Source: DASZTV01 sp035550655 (GTDB lineage: Bacteria; Actinomycetota; Actinomycetes; JAFAQI01). Taken from it: DNA of 64,000 nucleotides. Made by a program: the position numbers and the translations under genes. The notes beneath the pieces were generated by a model, which did no database searches, was not told the origin of the DNA, and was given only the letters and a program-made list of their open reading frames with translations. Positions 57,899 to 64,000 of the stretch are shown piece after piece. Each line of letters begins with the position of its first letter. Position 1 is the stretch's first letter. The DNA is taken from the NCBI GenBank assembly GCA_035550655.1, contig DASZOU010000030.1, positions 10,327-74,326 on the forward strand, written 5' to 3'.

Positions 57899-59318
57899 CG
57901 GGCTGGTCGAGTCGCCGGGGGAGATCCCGGGCGCCGCCGACCTCGGCCGCGTCCACCTGATGGGCATCGGGGGCGCGGGGATGAGCGGGATCGCGCGCAT
58001 CCTCCTCGCCCGCGGCCTGGCTGTGAGCGGCTGTGACGCGAAGGAGTCGGCGGCGCTCGCGGCACTCCGGGCGCTCGGGGCCGAGATTGCCCTCGGCCAT
58101 GACGCCGCGCACGTCGACGCCGTGGACACCGTCGTCGTGTCGAGCGCGATCCGCGAGGGAAACCCGGAGCTGCAGCACGCCCGCGCCTCGGGTCGCCGGG
58201 TGCTGCCGCGGGCTGCCGCCCTCGCCTCGGTGATGGCCGACCGGATCGGGCTCGCCGTGGCCGGCACGCACGGCAAGACGACGACGACGTCCATGCTCAC
58301 CGTCGCGATGCATGCCTGTGGCCGCGACCCGAGCTATGCGATCGGCGGGGATCTCAACGAGCCGGGCTCGAACGCTCACCACGGGACCGGGGAGTACTTC
58401 GTCGCCGAGGCCGACGAAAGCGATGGGTCGTTCCTGCTGCTGTCACCGCGCGGCGCGGTCATCACCAACGTCGAGGCGGATCATCTCGACAACTACGGCG
58501 ACAGCGGGGCGGTGCTCGCCGCGTTCGAGGACTTCGTACGGCGGGTGGAGACCGGCGGACCGCTGCTGCTCGGTGCGGACGACCCGGGGTCGCTGGCGTT
58601 GGTCGACCTCGGCCGGGCCCGGGGCTTGGACGTTCGCACCTTCGGGACCGCGGCCGACGCCGACGTCCGCATCGACGGGTTGACCGTGACGGCGGGCGGC
58701 TCGAGCTTCGACCTCGTGGCGAACGGCCGGCGGCTCGGCCGGGTGGCGCTGAATGTCCCGGGCGAGTTCAACGCCGTCAACGCCGCCGGCGCCCTCGGTC
58801 TGGGACTTGCGGTCGGGCTGCCGTTCGCCGACCTGGCGCGCGGCGTCGCGGGCTTCTCGGGGGCGCGGCGGCGGTTCGAGCTCAAGGGCATCGCCGGGGG
58901 AGTGCGGGTCTTCGACGACTATGCCCACCACCCGACCGAGGTCGCGCGCGGCGCGCTCGTGGCGGCGCGCGGCGCCGCCCGCGACGGCCGGGTGATCGCG
59001 GTCTTCCAGCCCCATCTCTACAGCCGGACCGAGCGCTTCGCGGCGGACTTCGGTGCCGCCCTCGGGGCGGCCGACGAGGTGGTCGTCATGGAGGTGTACG
59101 CCGCCCGTGAGGATCCGCTGCCCGGCGTCACCGGCGGTCTGATCGCGGCCGCGGTTCCGCTGCCGCCGGCCCGCGTGCACTTCGAGCCGTCGTGGTCGGC
59201 GGTCCCGGCGCTGGTCGCGGGCCTGGCCCGGCCAGGGGACGTGGTGGTGACGATCGGCGCCGGCGACGTCACGATGATCGGCCCAGCTGTCCTGGACGAG
59301 CTCGCCAGCCAGCGCTGA
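57882..59318 (+). CDS. murC: UDP-MurNAc:L-alanine ligase MurC
   Basis: Adds L-alanine, the first stem residue. The protein has VHLMGIGGAGMSGIARILLARGLAVSGCD, ATP loop LAVAGTHGKTTTTSMLTVAM, EADESDGSFLLL, VEADHLDNYGD, NVPGEFNAVNAAGALG, FSGARRRFELKG, DDYAHHPTEV and FQPHLYSRTERFAADF. The start is uncertain: no ATG or GTG lies in frame before the GIGGAGMSG loop. I use TTG 57882 (478 residues); a GGAGG at 57884-57888 instead points to ATT 57894 or CTG 57903. The normal following gene, ftsQ, is absent. Confidence 0.92.
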   Translation: MEDVISGLVESPGEIPGAADLGRVHLMGIGGAGMSGIARILLARGLAVSGCDAKESAALAALRALGAEIALGHDAAHVDAVDTVVVSSAIREGNPELQHARASGRRVLPRAAALASVMADRIGLAVAGTHGKTTTTSMLTVAMHACGRDPSYAIGGDLNEPGSNAHHGTGEYFVAEADESDGSFLLLSPRGAVITNVEADHLDNYGDSGAVLAAFEDFVRRVETGGPLLLGADDPGSLALVDLGRARGLDVRTFGTAADADVRIDGLTVTAGGSSFDLVANGRRLGRVALNVPGEFNAVNAAGALGLGLAVGLPFADLARGVAGFSGARRRFELKGIAGGVRVFDDYAHHPTEVARGALVAARGAARDGRVIAVFQPHLYSRTERFAADFGAALGAADEVVVMEVYAAREDPLPGVTGGLIAAAVPLPPARVHFEPSWSAVPALVAGLARPGDVVVTIGAGDVTMIGPAVLDELASQR

Positions 59319-59603
59319 GCCTGGAAAACTTGATCTTTGAGTTGAGGTAGAGACTCTTGTGAAAGTGAACTTCTGAGGTAGTTACGCGGGAGAAGGCTCA
59401 TCCGGCCTTGACCAGATTCCGGTCCGCGGCCTAGTGTCCCCGGGCTTCGAGCGTGGAAAGCCCAACCCTTCACTCGAGGTTGAGAGTCTAGACAGGAACT
59501 GAGCGCGGCGCCGTGGCGTCGGCGACACCTTCCCCGGGTCGTCGGTGGTGCGGGCGCCGCCACAGGACCGCGCAACACCTTCATCGACCCTGTACTGAGA
59601 GGC
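59319..59603 (+). promoter_or_regulatory. murC-ftsZ intergenic region with ftsZ promoter
   Basis: This 285-bp gap, the longest in the window, holds no gene. A promoter TTGACC (59408-59413), 18-bp spacer, TAGTGT (59432-59437) would give a ~165-nt leader for ftsZ. A+T-richer sequence at 59325-59385 with TTGAGTTGAGGTAGAGACTC and a related GAGGTTGAGAGTCTAGAC near 59477-59494 may be further control sites. ftsQ is expected here in most actinobacteria. Confidence 0.6.
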
Positions 59604-59612
59604 ATGAGGCTC

Positions 59613-60830
59613 GTGGCCGCACCGCAGAACTACCTCGCCGTGATCAAGGTTGTCGGCATCGGGGGTGGGGGCGTCAACGCCGTGAACCGGATGATCGAGG
59701 TCGGCCTCAAGGGGGTCGAGTTCATCGCGGTCAACACCGACGCGCAGGCACTGCTGATGAGCGACGCCGACGTGAAGCTCGACGTCGGCCGTGACCTCAC
59801 CCGCGGCCTGGGTGCCGGCGCCGACCCCGCGGTCGGCCGGCAGGCAGCCGAGGACAACGTCGAGGAGATCGAGGAGGTCCTCAAGGGGGCCGACATGGTC
59901 TTCGTCACCGCCGGTGAGGGCGGTGGCACCGGCACGGGCGGCGCGCCGGTCGTGGCCCGGATCGCCCGCGAGCTGGGCGCGCTGACCATCGGCGTCGTGA
60001 CCCGGCCGTTCGGCTTCGAAGGCAAGCGACGCTCGGTGCAGGCCGAGGAAGGCATCGCCGCCCTCCGCGAGGAGGTCGACACCCTCATCGTCATCCCCAA
60101 CGACCGGCTGCTGTCGATCAGCGACAAGCGGGTCAGCGTGCTCGAGGCGTTTCACTCGGCCGACCAGGTGCTGCTCTCGGGTGTGCAGGGCATCACCGAC
60201 CTGATCACCACGCCGGGCCTGATCAACCTCGACTTCGCGGACGTGAAGTCCGTCATGACCGGGGCGGGCACCGCGCTCATGGGCATCGGCTCCGCCCGCG
60301 GCGACGACCGGGCCCTGGTGGCCGCGGAGGGCGCGATCGCCTCGCCGCTGCTCGAGGCATCGATCGAGGGCGCCCACGGCGTGCTCATGAACGTCTCGGG
60401 TGGCAGCGACCTCGGCCTGTTCGAGATCCACGAGGCCGCCCAGCTCGTCGCCGAGGCGGCTCACCCCGAGGCCAACATCATCTTCGGCGCGGTGATCGAC
60501 GACGCCCTCGGCGACGAGGTCCGGGTCACGGTCATCGCCGCCGGCTTCGACGGCGGAATGCCGCGGGCGCGCAGCTACGAGCCGCGGCGCGTCGAGCGCC
60601 CGGCGCCGGTCGTCGAGGTAGCCGACGACGAGGAAGACGACGACTTGCTGCTGGCGGAGCTCACCGAGGAGGCGCCACCGCCCCCCGTGCGCTCGCCTCG
60701 CCGGGCGCCGGAACCGGCGGCGGAGCCCCCCCGGGAGCCGGCCCGCGTCTCCTCGCGACCGGTGCCGCCGCGGCGCACGATCGTGTTCGACGACTCCGAC
60801 GACCTCGACGTCCCCGACTTCCTGAAGTAG
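59613..60830 (+). CDS. ftsZ: Cell division GTPase FtsZ
   Basis: Tubulin-like GTPase that forms the Z ring. The 405-residue protein shows NYLAVIKVVGIGGGGVNAVNRMIE, FIAVNTDAQAL, the tubulin loop TAGEGGGTGTGGAPVVA, RPFGFEGKRR, IVIPNDRLL and NLDFADVKSVM, an acidic/Pro-rich linker and the conserved tail DDLDVPDFLK that binds SepF and other partners. I prefer GTG 59613 (product VAAPQNYLAVIKVV as in relatives; GAGAGG 10 nt upstream) to the ATG at 59604, which has only 1 nt to that site. pgeF starts directly after the stop. Confidence 0.96.
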   Translation: MAAPQNYLAVIKVVGIGGGGVNAVNRMIEVGLKGVEFIAVNTDAQALLMSDADVKLDVGRDLTRGLGAGADPAVGRQAAEDNVEEIEEVLKGADMVFVTAGEGGGTGTGGAPVVARIARELGALTIGVVTRPFGFEGKRRSVQAEEGIAALREEVDTLIVIPNDRLLSISDKRVSVLEAFHSADQVLLSGVQGITDLITTPGLINLDFADVKSVMTGAGTALMGIGSARGDDRALVAAEGAIASPLLEASIEGAHGVLMNVSGGSDLGLFEIHEAAQLVAEAAHPEANIIFGAVIDDALGDEVRVTVIAAGFDGGMPRARSYEPRRVERPAPVVEVADDEEDDDLLLAELTEEAPPPPVRSPRRAPEPAAEPPREPARVSSRPVPPRRTIVFDDSDDLDVPDFLK

Positions 60831-61580
60831 GTGGCCGGCGTCGAGCTGCTCGGCGCCGCGCTGCCAGGGGCGCTCGCGGGCTTCACGACCCGCTCGGGTG
60901 GCGTCAGCGTGGCGCCCTGGGACGGTCTGAACCTTGCGCTGCACGTCGGCGACGACCCGGCGGCGGTGCGCGCGAACCGGTCGGCAGTCGAGGCGCTGCT
61001 CGGCGCTGCCCCTGTGGCGTTCCCGGAGCAGGTCCACGGCGCCGTGGTCGGCGTCGTCAGCAGCGCCGCGGATGAGGTCGATGTCCGCGCCGTCGGGACC
61101 GGGTGCGACGCCCTGGTGACGGATCGCCCGGACGTCGCGCTCGGGGTGCTGGTCGCCGACTGCATGCCCGTGCTGATTGCTGACCCGGTTGCCGGAGTCG
61201 TCGCCGCGGCTCATGCCGGGCGGCGCGGGCTGGCGGCGGGCGTCCTGCAGGCCACGCTGGCCGCGATGTCCGACCTCGGCGCCGCGCCCGGACGCCTGGC
61301 CGCGGTCATCGGGCCCGCGATCTGCGGCGGCTGCTACGAAGTGCCCGAGGCCATGCGCGACGAGGTCGATGCCGCCGTGCCGGGGACGGCCTGCCTGACC
61401 GTCGCGGGTACCCCGGGGCTCGATCTGGCCGCCGGGGCGCTCACGCTGTTGCGGTCGGCATCGGTGACGGTCAGCGCGGTCGGGATCTGCACCGTCGAGG
61501 ACTCCCGGTCCTTCTCCTACCGTCGCGACGGGACGACCGGCCGCTTCGCCGGCATCGTCATGCTGTCCGGCGATGGCTGA
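60831..61580 (+). CDS. pgeF: Peptidoglycan editing factor PgeF (YfiH/DUF152)
   Basis: A 249-residue laccase-domain protein; Escherichia coli PgeF removes wrongly built UDP-MurNAc-L-Ser. Motifs: FTTRSGGVSVAPWDGLNLALHVGDDPAAVRANR, FPEQVHGAVVG, LVADCMPVLIAD (Cys/His copper- or zinc-type site), AAAHAGRRGLAAGVLQ, VIGPAICGGCYEV and GICTVEDSRSFSYRRDG. GTG start immediately after the ftsZ stop. Conserved place after ftsZ across actinobacteria. Confidence 0.9.
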   Translation: MAGVELLGAALPGALAGFTTRSGGVSVAPWDGLNLALHVGDDPAAVRANRSAVEALLGAAPVAFPEQVHGAVVGVVSSAADEVDVRAVGTGCDALVTDRPDVALGVLVADCMPVLIADPVAGVVAAAHAGRRGLAAGVLQATLAAMSDLGAAPGRLAAVIGPAICGGCYEVPEAMRDEVDAAVPGTACLTVAGTPGLDLAAGALTLLRSASVTVSAVGICTVEDSRSFSYRRDGTTGRFAGIVMLSGDG

Positions 61581-62289
61581 GCTGCAGCAGGGCCGCCGCG
61601 TGGAGCTGGCCACGAACCTCGAGCGGGTGCAGGCGCGGATCGCCTCGGCCGCTGCGGCCGCAGGGCGGGACCCGGCTGAGCTGACGCTGATCGCCGTGAC
61701 CAAGACGTATCCGGCCACCGATGTCGTCCTGCTTGCCGACCTCGGCGTGACCGACATCGGGGAGAACCGCGACCAGGAGGCGGCCGCGAAGCACGGGGCG
61801 GTAGGCCGCCCCGAGCTCCGCTGGCACTTCATCGGGCAGCTGCAACGGCGCAAGTGCCATTCGGTCGTCGGCTATGCCGACGTCGTGCACTCCGTGGACC
61901 GGCCGGAGCTGGCGGCGGCGCTCGGGGCCGCGGCAGTGGCCGCGGGCCGCACGGTCGAGGCGCTGGTGCAGGTGTCGCTGGACCCGCCCGGCACCGCCGG
62001 GCGGGGCGGCGCTGCACCGGACCAGGTCCTCGCCCTCGCCGAGCTGGTAGCCGCCACGGCGGGGCTGCGGCTGGCCGGGCTGATGGCCGTCGCGCCCCCC
62101 GGGGTCGATCCGAGCCCGCCGTACCGCCGGCTCGCGGCAGTGTCGGCGCAGGTCAGAGCGGCCTTCCCGGCCGCGACGATGCTGTCGGCGGGGATGAGCG
62201 GCGACCTCGAGGCCGCGGTCGCGAACGGCGCGACACACCTGCGTGTCGGAACGGCGTTGCTCGGCGGTCGAACGCCTGTCGTCGGTTAG
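61573..62289 (+). CDS. yggS: YggS-family PLP homeostasis protein
   Basis: A 238-residue PLP-binding barrel (COG0325). It has LTLIAVTKTYPATDVVLLADLGVTDIGENRDQEAAAK (PLP Lys in AVTKTYP), LRWHFIGQLQRRKCHSVV, VHSVDRPELAAAL, GLMAVAPPG and LSAGMSGDLEAAVANGATHLRVGTALLG. Family members balance vitamin B6 pools and amino acids. ATG 61573 overlaps pgeF by 8 bp. Confidence 0.92.
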   Translation: MAELQQGRRVELATNLERVQARIASAAAAAGRDPAELTLIAVTKTYPATDVVLLADLGVTDIGENRDQEAAAKHGAVGRPELRWHFIGQLQRRKCHSVVGYADVVHSVDRPELAAALGAAAVAAGRTVEALVQVSLDPPGTAGRGGAAPDQVLALAELVAATAGLRLAGLMAVAPPGVDPSPPYRRLAAVSAQVRAAFPAATMLSAGMSGDLEAAVANGATHLRVGTALLGGRTPVVG

Positions 62290-62348
62290 CCTGAACGAAC
62301 ATTCGTGCGCTCGTGCGTGCGGATGACCGATTGACCGGAGGACGTCGA

Positions 62349-62825
62349 ATGGCCGGCGCGATGCGCAAGATGGCCGTCTATCTCGGCCTGGTCGAGGATG
62401 AAGACCTCGACGGCGAGTACGACGAGGGGGGCTTCGACGACCGCGCCCACGTGGTCCGCCGCACTGAGGAGCCCGTGCTTCGGGTCACCCGCCCCGACGA
62501 GCGGCTGGAGCGGCCGGCGCGCCCGGAACCGATCGATGCCCTCGAGGCCTACCGGATCACGACGGTGCATCCCCGCAACTACAACGAGGCGCGGGTCATC
62601 GGCGAGCACTTCCGCGACGGCACCCCGGTGATCATGAACCTCACCGACATGGAGGACTCCGACGCCAAACGGCTGGTCGACTTCGCGGCCGGCCTGGTCT
62701 TCGGCCGTCACGGCAGCATCGAGCGGGTGACCCAGAAGGTCTTCCTGCTGACCCCGGCAAACGTCGAGATCACCGCCGAGGACAAGTCTCGGCTGGCGGG
62801 GGCTGGCTTCTTCAACCAGAGCTAG
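62349..62825 (+). CDS. sepF: Cell division protein SepF
   Basis: Membrane anchor for FtsZ. The 158-residue protein starts MAGAMRKMAVYLGLVEDED (amphipathic membrane-binding helix), has an acidic and charged linker, and the SepF core YRITTVHPRNYNEARVIGEHFRDGTPVIMNLTDMEDSDAKRLVDFAAGLVFGRHGSIERVTQKVFLLTPANVEI. ATG 62349 with GGAGG 6-7 nt upstream. Confidence 0.95.
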   Translation: MAGAMRKMAVYLGLVEDEDLDGEYDEGGFDDRAHVVRRTEEPVLRVTRPDERLERPARPEPIDALEAYRITTVHPRNYNEARVIGEHFRDGTPVIMNLTDMEDSDAKRLVDFAAGLVFGRHGSIERVTQKVFLLTPANVEITAEDKSRLAGAGFFNQS

Positions 62826-62852
62826 CGTGATCACGCCCACAATGGCCGCATC

Positions 62853-63137
62853 ATGATCGCGGCGATCATCGGGATCTACGTCCTCTGGGTGCTGGTCGGC
62901 CTGCTGTTCGTCCGGCTGGTCATGGACTACGTGATGATGTTCGCCCGCAGCTACCGGCCGACCGGCCTCGTCGCAGCCGCGCTGGAGCTCGCCTACTCGG
63001 CGACCGACCCGCCGCTGAAGGCGCTGCGGCGGGTGATCCCGCCGCTGCGACTCGGGCGCGTGTCGCTCGACCTGTCCTTCATGGTGTTGTTCTTCGCCGC
63101 GTACGCCCTGATCGTGATCTTGTCGCCGTACACCTGA
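62853..63137 (+). CDS. YggT-family membrane protein
   Basis: A 94-residue protein with two membrane helices (AAIIGIYVLWVLVGLLFVRLVMDYVMMF and LDLSFMVLFFAAYALIVIL) joined by a loop with the family sequence LAYSATDPPLKALRRVIPPLRLG. Regularly placed between sepF and divIVA in actinobacteria; a role in division or osmotic response is suggested for the family but not settled. ATG 62853. Confidence 0.9.
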   Translation: MIAAIIGIYVLWVLVGLLFVRLVMDYVMMFARSYRPTGLVAAALELAYSATDPPLKALRRVIPPLRLGRVSLDLSFMVLFFAAYALIVILSPYT

Positions 63138-63177
63138 CCGAACGCCCGCTTCCCCGATTCCCCGAAGGTGACGTGAA

Positions 63178-64000
63178 ATGCCGCTCACACCACAGGACGT
63201 CCAGAACAAGCGGTTCACCGTGGTGCGCTTCAAACCGGGGTACGACGAGGACGAGGTCGACAACTTCCTCGACGAGATCGAAGAAGAGCTCCGCCGGCTG
63301 ATCGGCGAGAACTCATCGCTGCGCCAGGCGGCTGCGGCGGCGACACAGACCCGCCCGCAGGGCCCGACGCCGGCACCGCCCCCGGCGGCACCGGCCCCCG
63401 CACCTCCGCCGCCCCCACCCCCGGTGCCGGTTCCGGTGCCGGTCGCGGCGGCGGTCGACGAGCCGGACGCTGCCCTCAGGACGCTGATGATGGCGCAGAA
63501 GACCGCCGAAGAAGCGATCGCGCAGGCCAACACGGAGGCGGAGAGCATCGTGCACTCGGCGCGACTCAAAGCCGCGGCGCTCGAGCATGAGGCGCAGGCT
63601 GCGCACAACAATCGGCTGGCGTCGCTGGAGGACGAGCGCAAGGACCTCGAGGCCGAGATCACGGCGCTTCGTGGCTTCGAACGGGAGTTCCGTACCCGGT
63701 TGCGGGCTTACCTGCAGTCGTCGATCGCCGACCTCGACGCGCGCCCGAGCGTCGAGCCCGCTGCTCCGGCGAGGCCCGCGCCCCGTCCGGACGCCGGCCC
63801 GCCGGCTCCCGGCCACGCCGGCGGCGCCGGTCACCCTGCCCCAACTGGTCACCCTGGCCCCGCTGGTCACCCTGGCGCCCCCGGTCAGCCCGGGGCGCCG
63901 CAGTCGGTGCCCCCGGCGTTCGGCGCCGGCCCCCCACCGGTCCCGGCGACGGCTGCTCCGGCTGCCCCTCGACCCCCGGCCCCGGCCGGACCCCCAGCCC
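63178..64000 (+). CDS. divIVA: DivIVA/Wag31 polar growth protein (partial, runs off the window)
   Basis: At least 274 residues; the end is outside. The N-terminal membrane-curvature domain is PLTPQDVQNKRFTVVRFKPGYDEDEVDNFLDEIEEELRRLIGEN. A Pro/Ala-rich insert (~55-93) follows, then a coiled coil (ALRTLMMAQKTAEEAIAQANTEAESIVHSARLKAAALEHEAQAAHNNRLASLEDERKDLEAEITALRGFEREFRTRLRAYLQSSIADL, ~98-190) and a Pro/Gly/Ala-rich tail with collagen-like Gly-His-Pro repeats. Marks cell poles and guides wall growth in actinobacteria. ATG 63178 with AAGGTGA upstream. Confidence 0.94.
   Translation, partial: MPLTPQDVQNKRFTVVRFKPGYDEDEVDNFLDEIEEELRRLIGENSSLRQAAAAATQTRPQGPTPAPPPAAPAPAPPPPPPPVPVPVPVAAAVDEPDAALRTLMMAQKTAEEAIAQANTEAESIVHSARLKAAALEHEAQAAHNNRLASLEDERKDLEAEITALRGFEREFRTRLRAYLQSSIADLDARPSVEPAAPARPAPRPDAGPPAPGHAGGAGHPAPTGHPGPAGHPGAPGQPGAPQSVPPAFGAGPPPVPATAAPAAPRPPAPAGPPA
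63829..63900 (+). repeat. In-frame 18-bp tandem repeats in divIVA
   Basis: Units beginning GGTCACCCTG stand at 63829, 63847 and 63865, with a diverged fourth (GGTCAGCCCG) at 63883, exactly 18 bp apart. They encode GHPAPT, GHPGPA, GHPGAP and GQPGAP, collagen-like hexapeptides. Confidence 0.8.

Noticed and set aside
59477..59494. GAGGTTGAGAGTCTAGAC as a second ftsZ promoter
   Set aside because: No hexamer pair with proper spacing; kept only as a possible control site.
59382..61853. 823-codon open frame on the minus strand
   Set aside because: Antisense to ftsZ, pgeF and part of yggS; no domain pattern, so a shadow of high GC.

Overview
The window is a contiguous, very GC-rich, gene-dense piece of an actinobacterial chromosome. 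Evidence for Actinomycetota: GTG is a very common start codon; the actinobacterial order of the division and cell-wall (dcw) cluster is followed by pgeF-yggS-sepF-yggT-divIVA; and there are a MacS/MacR-type two-component system, a Rv2175c-type DNA-binding protein, DUF3040 and a PASTA-domain Ser/Thr kinase. MurE carries the DNPR motif, which points to meso-diaminopimelate peptidoglycan. I see no tRNA, rRNA, CRISPR array, insertion sequence or phage gene, and no gene-free stretch longer than about 285 bp. I would not assign a genus.

Layout. 1-13 kb: central metabolism and lipid genes: the end of an ArsA-like ATPase, a ROK glucokinase, a TIGR00300 (LOR/SDH-type) enzyme, a lipase-like hydrolase, a PlsC acyltransferase, MacS/MacR, glycerol kinase coupled to a DUF1028 protein, a PPi-type phosphofructokinase, a sigma/anti-sigma-like fusion and threonine aldolase. 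13-24 kb: DAHP synthase behind a transcription attenuator with an aromatic-codon leader peptide, an EamA transporter, an amino-acid-permease/GGDEF/EAL fusion, endonuclease IV, a PASTA kinase, a LysM lytic transglycosylase and a D-2-hydroxyacid dehydrogenase. 24-28 kb: thiamine genes (TPP riboswitch-thiO-thiS-thiG, then thiE on the other strand). 27.8-35.5 kb: carotenoid genes (crtYc, crtYd, crtB, crtI, a GGPP synthase and a CrtI/CrtO-like oxidoreductase) with metF. 35.5-41 kb: acetyltransferase, YbaK deacylase, an apparently SOS-controlled HEPN-methyltransferase-dinB run, DUF3040 and a membrane adenylate cyclase. 41-46 kb: transglutaminase-DUF58-MoxR operon. 46-64 kb: mraZ-rsmH-ftsL-ftsI-murE-murF-mraY-murD-ftsW-murG-murC-ftsZ-pgeF-yggS-sepF-yggT-divIVA. 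No ftsQ lies in its usual place between murC and ftsZ.

How the parts work together. The last 18 kb makes lipid II and builds the divisome and polar growth machinery, with mraZ as a likely autoregulator at a strong promoter. The PASTA kinase and the LysM transglycosylase form a nearby cell-wall group. The thiamine and carotenoid genes are physically fused: thiE overlaps crtYc, and both the forward run (thiE to winged-helix gene) and the reverse run (GGPP synthase-crtI-crtB) use 1-4 bp stop/start overlaps. Many genes have a TAnnnT -10 hexamer only 6-7 nt before the start codon, which suggests widespread leaderless transcripts.

Most notable observations: (1) a peptide of sequence MARWFGYFTGSGLMLDRVE followed by an antiterminator candidate and a perfect intrinsic terminator ahead of DAHP synthase; (2) an APC permease fused to GGDEF and EAL domains; (3) a perfect LexA box overlapping a TTGACG-17-TATGTT leaderless promoter ahead of HEPN-methyltransferase-dinB; (4) the missing ftsQ; (5) a palindromic, apparently bidirectional promoter between pfkA and DUF1028-glpK; (6) a single-chain sigma/anti-sigma/Ig-like protein.
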